A stretch of 64,000 bases of DNA from a virus. Positions 32,945 to 40,480 of the stretch are shown here, in pieces. Where the stretch lies: positions 62,001 to 126,000 of the IMG/VR virus record IMGVR_UViG_3300046516_001816; one strand, 5' to 3'. Below the pieces are notes generated by a model. It made no database searches, was not told the origin of the DNA, and saw only the letters and a program-made list of their open reading frames with translations. The position numbers were made by a program, and so were the translations under genes. How positions within the stretch are numbered: the first letter of the stretch is position 1; each line of letters opens with the position of its first letter.

Positions 32945-33000
32945 CCGCTGTGATCTAAGTAAGATCAATAACTACTCTAAACCAAGTAAGGAGCTTTACC

Positions 33001-33174
33001 ATGAACGATTTCGCTATCAAGAACTACGCATCGAAGAAGAACGGTAACAAGGCTACGATCCGTGGCTTTCTGATCACCTTGATGTTTATCGCTGGTGGTC
33101 TGTCGATCGTCATCGCCGACCACGTTGGTCACACCCTGCAACAAGAACGCGCCGTCGACGTCGCGGCTCGCTAA
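33001..33174 (+). CDS. Small single-span membrane protein (57 aa)
   Basis: ATG at 33001 follows AAGTAAGGAGCTTTACC. The product has a basic N-terminus (NYASKKNGNKATIRG), one hydrophobic segment at about residues 22-39 (GFLITLMFIAGGLSIVIA) and a short polar tail. This is a single membrane span, probably with the N-terminus in the cytoplasm. It has its own promoter-like motif, so it may be made early. A role in host takeover or membrane modification is possible; it is not near the endolysin, so holin activity is not suggested. Confidence 0.62.
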   Translation: MNDFAIKNYASKKNGNKATIRGFLITLMFIAGGLSIVIADHVGHTLQQERAVDVAAR

Positions 33175-33184
33175 GGAGTTTAAG

Positions 33185-33445
33185 ATGCCCACATTGAATG
33201 GGAAAGAGCTAACCGAGAAGCAACGGGTGCAGCTCCTGGCTGATCATAAGCTCGGTGGTGCGGGCGTCCTGAAGAAGTACAAGACGGACCAAGGCGGCGA
33301 GCATCCAGTTCTCACCCGAGCGGCTTGGGAAGAGAATTACCAACGGATGCCGAAGGACAACCCGTTCCGATATAAGCGACCGTATCCCGAATGGGTGTGG
33401 GTGCGTATCGCTTTTGTGGCTAACGCGATTCTGCAAAACGACTAG
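33185..33445 (+). CDS. Small protein of the HPVxR type (86 aa)
   Basis: The ATG at 33185 has AAGGAGTTTAAG and is preferred over an upstream in-frame start inside the preceding gene. The product shares the order LTEKQR ... LL ... KKY ... GGEHPVLTRAAW ... WVWV with the gene at 32256, so the two are paralogues. The C-terminus is hydrophobic (VRIAFVANAILQND). It converges with the macrodomain gene. Function unknown. Confidence 0.62.
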   Translation: MPTLNGKELTEKQRVQLLADHKLGGAGVLKKYKTDQGGEHPVLTRAAWEENYQRMPKDNPFRYKRPYPEWVWVRIAFVANAILQND

Positions 33446-33495
33446 ACGGCATAAGGGGAGGGCGCGAGCCCTCCCTCTATGACGTTACTTCTTTT
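33446..33495. terminator. Bidirectional palindromic terminator
   Basis: ACGGCATAA and TATGACGT arms (33446-33453 and 33478-33485) enclose GGGAGGGC/GCCCTCCC with a GCGA loop. A run of seven T (33492-33498) follows on the plus strand. It lies between convergent genes and overlaps the end of the macrodomain gene. Confidence 0.7.
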
Positions 33496-33949
33496 TTTGG
33501 TTCTTTTCCGGGGACAAACAGATATGAACCGGAATCGGGAGCGGATCCAGATGCTGCATGATCAAGGGATAGACGTATTCCCAACGCAGCCCGCCTTCGC
33601 CACAACCGATCATGGGCATCGCCAAGGAGGTGATACCCAGTTCTTCGTAGCGCTGCGCCAGCCGCGTGAGTCCGCTTTCAATCAATTCCAGTGGAGAGGG
33701 ACGTCGCCAGTGATACTTGGTGGCAAAGAGCAACGTGTACTGACCATTGCCCACGCCCACCATGGAGAGACCTTGATAGTCAAACACGTGGTTCTTACAG
33801 GCAATCTGATACGCCTGATCCAACCCCGGGTAACGGAGCTTAAAGGCTTTCGCCAGTCCTTTCCCCATCGTGCCCACCATATTCACCGGACACACCAGCG
33901 TCTGCGCTGGCGCCGTAAAGATGTCCCGCACCTCCACTGTCTTGATCAT
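33485..33949 (-). CDS. Macrodomain protein, DarG/ADP-ribose-binding type
   Basis: Probable ADP-ribose-binding or ADP-ribosyl-hydrolysing macrodomain, 154 residues, nearly the size of a bare domain. Landmarks are CPVNMVGTMGKGLAKAFK (about residues 20-37), the Asn/Gly-rich ligand loop; ATKYHWRRPSPLELIESGL (about 76-94); and AMPMIGCGEGGLRW (about 110-123). This arrangement is that of the macrodomain of DarG, which removes ADP-ribose from DNA modified by DarT. The start overlaps the previous stop by 4 bases (ATGA at 33949-33946), so it is translated with the operon. A role against host DarTG-like defence is plausible; general ADP-ribose metabolism is the alternative. Confidence 0.75.
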   Translation of the reverse strand: MIKTVEVRDIFTAPAQTLVCPVNMVGTMGKGLAKAFKLRYPGLDQAYQIACKNHVFDYQGLSMVGVGNGQYTLLFATKYHWRRPSPLELIESGLTRLAQRYEELGITSLAMPMIGCGEGGLRWEYVYPLIMQHLDPLPIPVHICLSPEKNQKKK

Positions 33950-34320
33950 TGATCCTCTCCATTCATGCGTTCCACTTCTGCCTGTATGTCGGCCGCTACC
34001 CGAGACGTCTTGGCCTGTTCCTTGGCTGAGAATTCCAGCAGGTAGGTCAGGATGTCCGTGGGCAGCTCCAGGAACTCCACCAGATTCAGTCCCCAGTACT
34101 TCTTGACTTCGCGCTCATGATACTGCCTGATGCGCTCGTATTGCAGCCCGCCCGAACCAATGTCCTCGGCCTCTCGCATGGCGACCAGAGAGAGCGCATC
34201 TGCCTCAGTCTCGTGCGAGTGGTCGTGGATGCCAAAGGTCGTTTCATACACGTCACGCAGCGCGATTTGCAAGTCCGATGAATTTATGATGGGAGAAGCT
34301 AAGTCCATCACGCGTTTCAA
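33946..34320 (-). CDS. Downstream frame of a probable -1 frameshift protein (124 aa from TTG; 158 aa from slip site)
   Basis: The annotatable start, TTG at 34320, lacks a good ribosome site. The same frame stays open upstream, without a stop, to the T7 slip site at 34428-34422 inside the preceding gene. The extra part (PARAEGDPNQPEAVTLVHVARPDF) has normal coding character. It is therefore likely to be made mainly as the C-terminal extension of the 558-residue protein after -1 frameshifting, giving about 702 residues. The domain is helical, with His/Glu-rich HDHSHETEADALS and a charged end. The stop overlaps the macrodomain start. Function unknown. Confidence 0.6.
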   Translation of the reverse strand: MKRVMDLASPIINSSDLQIALRDVYETTFGIHDHSHETEADALSLVAMREAEDIGSGGLQYERIRQYHEREVKKYWGLNLVEFLELPTDILTYLLEFSAKEQAKTSRVAADIQAEVERMNGEDQ

Positions 34321-34376
34321 CGGATTGTCGTCCGCAATATGCGCGCCGAAGTCCGGCCGCGCGACGTGTACTAACG

Positions 34377-36053
34377 TTACAGCCTCTGGCTGATTCGGAT
34401 CGCCTTCTGCTCGAGCAGGGTAAAAAAAGTGTGCTCGACATTCAGCGGCAGCAAGTGCGGGAATTTCGGGAAGCTGTTCTCTTCCTCCTGCACTGCCGCA
34501 GGCGTCGCGATCAGCGCGATCGTCTTGTCGTCGATGAACTTCTGCACCTCATTGAAGAAGGTGCTGCGCAGATCATCGTCACCCGACAGTTCGTTGAGCG
34601 TGCTCTCGATGGTTTCCCGATCGACGATTTCAGCGCGGCCCGCATGGATGGTTTCCACGTAGTGCGTGTACTGACGCATGGACGTAGCCTTGCCTTGCTG
34701 GACAATGAAGTCCGCCCGACGACCATCACCCGGCTCCAGAGCAAACGCTTCGTCCACCGTCTTGGTGATTTCACCAATCCAGTCGTAGCCCGCCTTCACG
34801 TACTCGTCGCCCGAAGGCGCGCGCAGCGTCACCGCGATGTCCTTGGTCAATTGCACCTTACGGGGCTGACCGCGCAGGAAGTCATCCCGATAGCGCTTGA
34901 CCATATCGACCGACATCGAACCGCTCGAGCGATTGCCCATGTGGCTGATCTGACGCGCCGTGAGTGACTTGGTGTCCACCCACAGCAGCTTGCCGACCGA
35001 GAGCTTCTGCTTCAACAGCTTTTGCTCTTTGGTCTTCGGATCCAGATACGGACGCGCGTACTGGAAACCACGCGGCCAGATCGCGCAGGCCAGACCCCAG
35101 AACAGAATCGGCAAGTCCGCCGCCTGAATCATGGAGCGCACCACCACCGGGTCCTTCACTTGCAGCGACGTGTCGTACACATACTGCATGACGAAGTCGA
35201 GAATCCAACCCGTCATGAACGACGACGTATTGGCAAACGCCAAGCCGTTCGTGGTCCGACCGATGACGATCTTCTCGTCCATCATGCGGTTGTTCAGGTT
35301 GATCTGCGCGGTGTCACCCGGCGCCTTGATCGTGACATGAAAACCCGAATGCCACAGCGGCACTTGAATGACGCTACCCAGACCCGCCAAGGCCCGGACT
35401 TGGAGCACCGCCTTCTCGCCCGCGACCTTGCCTTCGCCGACGTTCTTGAAGTTCAATGCCCCCATGTTGATCTTGCCGCGCTCGGACTCGATCGTTTGCA
35501 GCCAGAGCGAACCTTCGCGGTCCACCGTGTCTCGCCACTGATCTTTGTTCGGCGCGATATTGATCGCTTCACGTTGGTAGTCGACCCACTCGCGACCCGA
35601 CTCCGTGCCGGTCAGATCGAGATTGGGCAAGGCTTCCAGCGCTTTTTGCGTACGCTCTTGCGTGTCGGCTTGACCGACCAGGAACACGCCTGCGTCATTC
35701 CACTCGCCTTCGAGCGGGAAGAACACTTCGTGATCCTGACGCACGGTTGTCGACGGCGGCAAGAAGCCGACGCCGGTACCTTCTTCCTCGTCCTCGTCCT
35801 TCTTCTCTTCGTCTGCCGGTGCGGCGACCGGCGCGCTCGGTGCTTGTTCTTCGAGAGCTTCCGCCGGGATCTCATCGAACCCGGCGTCGCTCGGCGTACC
35901 GCTCACGTCCAGCACCAGATCGGTCGTGAGACCGTTGGCGGCTGCCCCGGTTTGCGGTGCGGTTTCTGCGCCGACGGACGTGTTGGTGGCGATCGCGCCC
36001 ACCAGGGCGCTGCTACCATGCGGGTCCATCGGCAGTTCGTTATGTTGAGACAT
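34377..36053 (-). CDS. Large tail/baseplate-assembly-like protein, upstream frame of a likely frameshift pair (558 aa)
   Basis: The 558-residue protein starts with a disordered, acidic N-terminus (about 1-95, ending DEEKKDEDEEEG). The folded part contains WHSGFHVTIKAPGDTAQINLNNRMMDEKIVIGR and TNGLAFANTSSF, a pattern that reminds me of phage proteins linked to baseplate-hub assembly (T4 gp26-type), though I am not certain. It ends VEHTFF followed by 14 more residues after a T7 slip site. Upstream and downstream frames overlapping at a slippery run near the end recall lambda G/GT, the tail assembly chaperones. The gene lies between the 296-residue protein and the macrodomain in one minus-strand operon. 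Confidence 0.65.
   Translation of the reverse strand: MSQHNELPMDPHGSSALVGAIATNTSVGAETAPQTGAAANGLTTDLVLDVSGTPSDAGFDEIPAEALEEQAPSAPVAAPADEEKKDEDEEEGTGVGFLPPSTTVRQDHEVFFPLEGEWNDAGVFLVGQADTQERTQKALEALPNLDLTGTESGREWVDYQREAINIAPNKDQWRDTVDREGSLWLQTIESERGKINMGALNFKNVGEGKVAGEKAVLQVRALAGLGSVIQVPLWHSGFHVTIKAPGDTAQINLNNRMMDEKIVIGRTTNGLAFANTSSFMTGWILDFVMQYVYDTSLQVKDPVVVRSMIQAADLPILFWGLACAIWPRGFQYARPYLDPKTKEQKLLKQKLSVGKLLWVDTKSLTARQISHMGNRSSGSMSVDMVKRYRDDFLRGQPRKVQLTKDIAVTLRAPSGDEYVKAGYDWIGEITKTVDEAFALEPGDGRRADFIVQQGKATSMRQYTHYVETIHAGRAEIVDRETIESTLNELSGDDDLRSTFFNEVQKFIDDKTIALIATPAAVQEEENSFPKFPHLLPLNVEHTFFTLLEQKAIRISQRL
34422..34428 (-). promoter_or_regulatory. Candidate programmed -1 frameshift site (T TTT TTT)
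   Basis: In the frame of the 558-residue gene the codons read ACT TTT TTT ACC, i.e. the fully slippery heptamer T-TTT-TTT. A one-base backward slip continues as TAC CCT GCT and stays open for 158 codons, while the zero frame ends 14 codons later. A downstream pseudoknot was not evaluated. A sequencing error in the T run is the chief alternative. Confidence 0.6.
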
Positions 36054-36079
36054 TGCTAACCTTTTTCTTGTGGTGTCGT

Positions 36080-36970
36080 TCAGGCGCCGTGATGCACGTG
36101 CTTGTGGTGCTCACCGTGATGCGCCTGAACGGGGTTGAGTTCCTCGAGCGGAACGAACCCAGCTTCGTCGATCTGACCCACGACGGACGTTGCGCCACGT
36201 ACCGACCCGGCTTGCTCCAGGAAGGCATCCATGACTTCCGGCTTCGAGGCTTCGAGACCGGCATTGACCGAAGCTTGCAGATTCAGCGTCTTGCCGTCGG
36301 CCACTTCCCGTACTTCGACGTCGGTGATCGTGTTGACGTCGAGTACGCCGGCGTCGAGGTTCTCGACCGGGTTCGCTTCTTGTTGGGCGGCACGGGCTGC
36401 CTGACGACGCAGTTCAGCCTGATTCGTTTGCTCGAGGATGTGCATGATGGTGGGCTTGACGACGCCGTCGTGCTTCGTCATCCACAGTTTGTACTGTTCG
36501 TAGACAGCAAACGAGTGCAGCACGACTTCCGGGTCTTCCGAGCCGCCGGTCTTATCGGCGTGCAGTGCGCGCAGTTGTTGCAGCTCGCCATTCATCTGAA
36601 CGAGGTCCGCTGCGAATTGCTTGATGTTGGCGTCGAACGTCACGGCGTCGTCGATAAAGCCGACGAGTTCCTTGTCGTTGAGCACCTGCGTGACTGCGGT
36701 GTGTTGGAACAGCATGCGGGCACATTCGCGATAGACGCCCATCAGGTCGTCCCAGCACGTGTTGACTTGCTTCTGCTCTTTGGGCACCAGACCCAGGCCT
36801 TGTCCGCATTCAGCCAGAATGCGATCGGCGGCCGTGACCTTGTACCCCCCGTTTTCCGTAGCTTGCATCGGCTGACGACTCACCGGGGAGATGTTCGTGG
36901 TGGTCCCCGTCGCGCGGCGCTTGCCGGCTGCGATGTCGCGTTGGATGCGTGCTGCGCTCTTCTTGGTCAT
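36080..36970 (-). CDS. Conserved hypothetical protein with His-rich tail (296 aa)
   Basis: First gene of the minus-strand operon, 296 residues, 26 bases before the start of the 558-residue protein. It has a basic N-terminus (MTKKSAARIQRDIAAGKRRA), a largely helical body and a histidine-rich C-terminus (HHGEHHKHVHHG), which could bind metal. A helical, abundant-looking protein ahead of a possible frameshift gene would fit a tail-morphogenesis unit. No family recognised. It is transcribed divergently from the gene at 37143. Confidence 0.6.
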   Translation of the reverse strand: MTKKSAARIQRDIAAGKRRATGTTTNISPVSRQPMQATENGGYKVTAADRILAECGQGLGLVPKEQKQVNTCWDDLMGVYRECARMLFQHTAVTQVLNDKELVGFIDDAVTFDANIKQFAADLVQMNGELQQLRALHADKTGGSEDPEVVLHSFAVYEQYKLWMTKHDGVVKPTIMHILEQTNQAELRRQAARAAQQEANPVENLDAGVLDVNTITDVEVREVADGKTLNLQASVNAGLEASKPEVMDAFLEQAGSVRGATSVVGQIDEAGFVPLEELNPVQAHHGEHHKHVHHGA

Positions 36971-37030
36971 GATCTGTTTAACCTGTAAATGTAGTTATCG
37001 ACTTTTATCGATTCATCATTTGACCCGACT

Positions 37031-37042
37031 TGTATATAGTCG
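37031..37042 (+). promoter_or_regulatory. Candidate promoter (TGTATATAGTCG) in a divergent gap
   Basis: TGTATATAGTC resembles the TATATCAC set and sits about 100 bases before the gene at 37143. CGAATC (37041-37046) and GATTCG (37062-37067) form an inverted repeat just downstream. The gap 36971-37142 separates divergent operons. Confidence 0.35.
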
Positions 37043-37142
37043 AATCGAATTCTTCTCACGGATTCGATCATCCGTGTGGCTGACTGTGTCCGCTACAAAA
37101 TGGTCAGATCCGATATTTTGTTACATAAGTGAGACACTATCC

Positions 37143-38021
37143 ATGCTGGACATTCTCCAAACGTATTTAAACGATGCGGCGTCTCCCGATTTTGTCCAGA
37201 TGATTCGGGAAGCGCATGCGGCACTCGATCTCCTTGGTGTCGAGCATTACCAAGATGACTTCGTCCAGATCCTGATGGTCGATAGTGAGCTGGACCAGGG
37301 CGAAACCCTCCAAAACATTTACGCCACAACGCAGGATTGGCTGATCAATGTGATCAAACTGCTGGGGGTGGTCCCGGCTGACGAGATCCGTGTGGAACAC
37401 CTCACGCGCCTGCTCAAGACGGTCCATGCGATCGAACATTTCGAAGATCCCCAGAAGATCCTCGAGAAAGCGACGCTGGAACTTGAACCGGTGGAGCTGC
37501 TGGCGGAGATGCTCTCGGTGGCCGGTGACGCCCCGCCCGAAGAGTGGCTGGTCGATATCCATGACGTCTCCCGGCGCACGATTGCCAAGATCATTGAGCT
37601 CTCCACCGAAGCCCTGGCCTTTAAGGTCCAGCACGGTGAGCAAGATATGTTGCACCGGCAGACCTTGATTGCCACCTACAAGACGTTCAAGAACTTCTTG
37701 CGCGACAAGGCCGTGAAAGCGACGTTGCTGATGGACGACTTCTTCAGCCAAGGCATGGACGTGGGCTTTCCGTTCGTGATCTATTTGAATCTGGTCGGCC
37801 AGCCGATTGCCTCGCTCGGCACTGTTGAGGCGGCAGCCAACCTGATCTCGATGGCACTGATCTCCACCGACGGTCATGCGTCGCCGCGTGAAGTGATCAA
37901 GTTGCACCTCGAACACTATTTCCAGGATCTCGATGCGTTGACCAAGGTCGACATGATGGTAAGCGAGTTGCTCGTTCGCTTCGAGAGCTACAAGACCAGC
38001 GGAGTGAAAATCAATGGATAA
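37143..38021 (+). CDS. Conserved hypothetical protein coupled to virion RNAP subunit (292 aa)
   Basis: ATG at 37143 follows GTGAGACACTATCC; the longer frame from 36891 is rejected because it lies in the divergent intergenic region. The 292-residue product is helical and acidic, with an Asp/Glu-rich middle (EHFEDPQKILEKATLELEPVELL) and no membrane segment. Its stop overlaps the start of the virion RNAP beta' gene by 8 bases. The tight coupling suggests that it is a partner or assembly factor of that polymerase, or a virion protein packaged with it. This is the place of phiKZ gp79, as I remember it. Confidence 0.62.
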   Translation: MLDILQTYLNDAASPDFVQMIREAHAALDLLGVEHYQDDFVQILMVDSELDQGETLQNIYATTQDWLINVIKLLGVVPADEIRVEHLTRLLKTVHAIEHFEDPQKILEKATLELEPVELLAEMLSVAGDAPPEEWLVDIHDVSRRTIAKIIELSTEALAFKVQHGEQDMLHRQTLIATYKTFKNFLRDKAVKATLLMDDFFSQGMDVGFPFVIYLNLVGQPIASLGTVEAAANLISMALISTDGHASPREVIKLHLEHYFQDLDALTKVDMMVSELLVRFESYKTSGVKING

Positions 38022-39345
38022 GCGCGAGTTCTTTCTGAAGGCGATGCACGCAGGGGAGTATAAGCGTCGCGCCTGGGTGATCAGTGCCTTCAGTCTGGTG
38101 AAGGAAATTCCAGACGCCTGGAAAAAGGATCCGTATCCCTACCGGGTGGTACAGACGCCGGCGGGACACTTCTTTATCGATCCGGAGAACGGCCACCAGC
38201 TCACCAAGATCGACGGGGCGTTGGGTGGACTCCCGCCGCTCAGCTTTAAGGATCGGATTGAACTCCATCCCGGTCAGGTCCCCAACGTCTACGAGACAGT
38301 CGAGACGAACTACGGCAATGTGCTGTTTAACTTCACCTGCCTGATCTTCCCGTTTGGCAATCGCGTGAAGTTTCTCACGGGCCGGGTCGATGCGGGTAAG
38401 CTGGAGCAGACGGTCCTGGATCGTACAGTCGATCGCCCGAAGAATCTGAGCCCGGAGCAGCAGCCTGACGGACCGGACGCCAAGCTCTACACGGACGAGT
38501 ATATCAAGTTCTGTGAAGCCATGTTCCATATGGCGGGCTACACCCAGTTGTGCGTGCCGGCCAAATCCGAAAAGGAAATGGTGATGGCGCCGGGCATGAA
38601 AGAGCTGCGCCAGCAGCTGCTCGAAAAGAATAAGGACCGCTTGCATGATCCGGCCGTGATTGCGGCGATCAACAAGGAACTGATCGACTTCGACAAAGCG
38701 TACCTCAAAGACGACTCGGCTGCGGGCTTCTTGGGACCGTCCGCGGGCAAGTCCTACGGCGTGGTGCGCTCCAAGCTCTTTAACATGCACGGCATGGAAA
38801 TGGGGTTTGGCGAAGGCACCAAACCGCAGCTTGTGCAGAACTCCCTCTCGGAAGGTTGGGACATCGAGAAGTTCCCGATCATGATGGACTCGCTGCGCTC
38901 GGGCTCGTACTTCCGGGGCGCAGAAACCATGCTGGGCGGCGAAGCGGTGAAGTGGCTGCTGCGTGCATCGACCAATATGGCGGTCGTCCAAGAAGACTGC
39001 GGTACCAGTCTCGGTCTGCCCATGGAAGTCACCAAGAAGAACCTGTATAAGCTCCCGGGCTTTACGGCGATTCTCGGTCAAGGCGTCACGGAAAAGATCA
39101 AGGATGCCGAGCAAGCGGGTCAGTATCTGGGCAAACAGATCATGCTGCGCAGCCCGATGTTCTGCAAGCTAGACAAAACTGACTATTGCGCGACATGTGT
39201 TGGAGAACGTCTGTCGATTAATCCCACGGCACTGTCCGCGGCGATTTCCGAATACGGCTCGACCTTCATGCTGATTTCGATGAAAAAGATGCACGGCACG
39301 AAGCTCGAGACTCACCGCATGAATTATCAAACTGCACTCTTTTAA
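38014..39345 (+). CDS. RNA polymerase beta' subunit, C-terminal part (virion RNAP, phiKZ gp80-like)
   Basis: A second, distinct beta' C-terminal subunit, 443 residues. The bridge-helix/trigger-loop region is seen as FPIMMDSLRSGSYFRGAETML near residue 290, and the zinc site as EDCGTSLG near 330 and MFCKLDKTDYCATCVGE near residues 385-400. The sequence differs strongly from the subunit at 24418, so a second polymerase is encoded. Position near the phiKZ gp80 place supports the virion-packaged enzyme that starts early transcription. ATG at 38014 overlaps the previous gene. The other virion RNAP subunits are not in this window. Confidence 0.82.
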   Translation: MDKREFFLKAMHAGEYKRRAWVISAFSLVKEIPDAWKKDPYPYRVVQTPAGHFFIDPENGHQLTKIDGALGGLPPLSFKDRIELHPGQVPNVYETVETNYGNVLFNFTCLIFPFGNRVKFLTGRVDAGKLEQTVLDRTVDRPKNLSPEQQPDGPDAKLYTDEYIKFCEAMFHMAGYTQLCVPAKSEKEMVMAPGMKELRQQLLEKNKDRLHDPAVIAAINKELIDFDKAYLKDDSAAGFLGPSAGKSYGVVRSKLFNMHGMEMGFGEGTKPQLVQNSLSEGWDIEKFPIMMDSLRSGSYFRGAETMLGGEAVKWLLRASTNMAVVQEDCGTSLGLPMEVTKKNLYKLPGFTAILGQGVTEKIKDAEQAGQYLGKQIMLRSPMFCKLDKTDYCATCVGERLSINPTALSAAISEYGSTFMLISMKKMHGTKLETHRMNYQTALF

Positions 39346-39357
39346 CCTGGAGTAACA

Positions 39358-40365
39358 ATGAGCGACATCAACGCAAACCAAGAACAACCAGTAGGTGAGC
39401 AGGGAAACGTCCAAGCGCCGCCGTCATCCGACCAGCCCAATTCGAATGCTGGGGACCCGGCGCTGTCGACACCGGCAAACGACGTGAATTCTTCGCCCGC
39501 AACGCAGCAGGACAATTCGTCCACTACGGAGTCGGCGTCGTCCACACCTTCGAACCCCAGTGACCTGGGAAACGCTGTGAGTGGTGCCTCTACCACAACG
39601 GCTGCTTCGGGCACGTCTGCCACGCCTGGTGCTGAGGGAAACGGTACGTCCGCGGTTGGCGCTGGCACGATTTCACCCGCTACCTCGGTGCCCGCCACGG
39701 ACTCGTCCAGCTCCCTGTCTGGTCAGACGAACTCGATCCCCCAAGGGACGCTGGTGAATGGCAATGTGGTGAATACGGCCGCGCCCGTGATCGCGCCCGT
39801 CTCGACGCAGGGCCTCGTGCCCCCGGGCGTGAGCACGGCAGTCACCCCGACACCCGTTGTCCCGGCTGCCCCCGCTGTCAACTTCGTGCAAACCGGCATC
39901 AATGAAGTCGACCAGATTGTCGAGCGCCTGATGAAGGACTGCTCGATCGAGGCCAAGATCGCGATCAACACGATCAAGGACTACGTCGTGAAGATGAAGC
40001 CGGGCAAGATCGTCGCGACCAGCGTCGGCGCGCAAGCACAAGTCTCGTTGTACCAGTCGTTCCTCACCGTGATCAACAACATCGAAGGCAGTGATTTCCG
40101 CCCGGCGATGCAGTCGATTCTGGCCCTCCTGCACGCACACCGTGACGGCGCGTTTCGCGAAACGCACATCTTCCGTTTCGTCGAACACGTGCCGCTTTCG
40201 GCTGAGCACCGCAAGGGTTTCCAGAAGGTCACCACGATCCTCAAGACGCTGGCCAACCCGGCCACCCGGCAAGATCTCGTGCGTCAGATCAACTTCGATC
40301 CGGTGCTGAAGTATGGCGTGACCGAGCGCGGGCGCACCAAGCTCGCGGCGTTCTTCGGTAAGTAA
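39358..40365 (+). CDS. Protein with long Ser/Thr/Asn-rich N-terminus and conserved C-terminal domain (335 aa)
   Basis: ATG at 39358 follows TGGAGTAACA. Residues 1-175 are low in complexity (Ser, Thr, Asn, Gln, Pro, Ala), without charged clusters. Residues 180-335 form a helical domain (INEVDQIVERLMKDCSIEAKIA ... HRDGAFRETHIFRFVEHVPLS ... RGRTKLAAFFGK). I have seen similar C-terminal domains in jumbo phage proteins, but cannot name them. It lies between the virion RNAP subunit and the endolysin. A virion or head-tail role is a guess. Confidence 0.6.
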   Translation: MSDINANQEQPVGEQGNVQAPPSSDQPNSNAGDPALSTPANDVNSSPATQQDNSSTTESASSTPSNPSDLGNAVSGASTTTAASGTSATPGAEGNGTSAVGAGTISPATSVPATDSSSSLSGQTNSIPQGTLVNGNVVNTAAPVIAPVSTQGLVPPGVSTAVTPTPVVPAAPAVNFVQTGINEVDQIVERLMKDCSIEAKIAINTIKDYVVKMKPGKIVATSVGAQAQVSLYQSFLTVINNIEGSDFRPAMQSILALLHAHRDGAFRETHIFRFVEHVPLSAEHRKGFQKVTTILKTLANPATRQDLVRQINFDPVLKYGVTERGRTKLAAFFGK

Positions 40366-40389
40366 AAAGTCACATCTATCCTGTGACCA

Positions 40390-40446
40390 CCCTCAACTCC
40401 AGAGGCCCGTCTCATTGGGTTCTCTGGGGTTGGGGGCTTTACTCCG
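40390..40446 (+). terminator. Long hairpin before the endolysin gene
   Basis: CCTCAACTCCAGAG (40391-40404) can pair with CTCTGGGGTTGGGG (40422-40435), followed by CTTTACTCCGTCAC. Just upstream, GTCAC and GTGAC form another small stem. Confidence 0.55.
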
Positions 40447-40480
40447 TCACGTCACTTTTTGTACACCAGGATAGATAACC

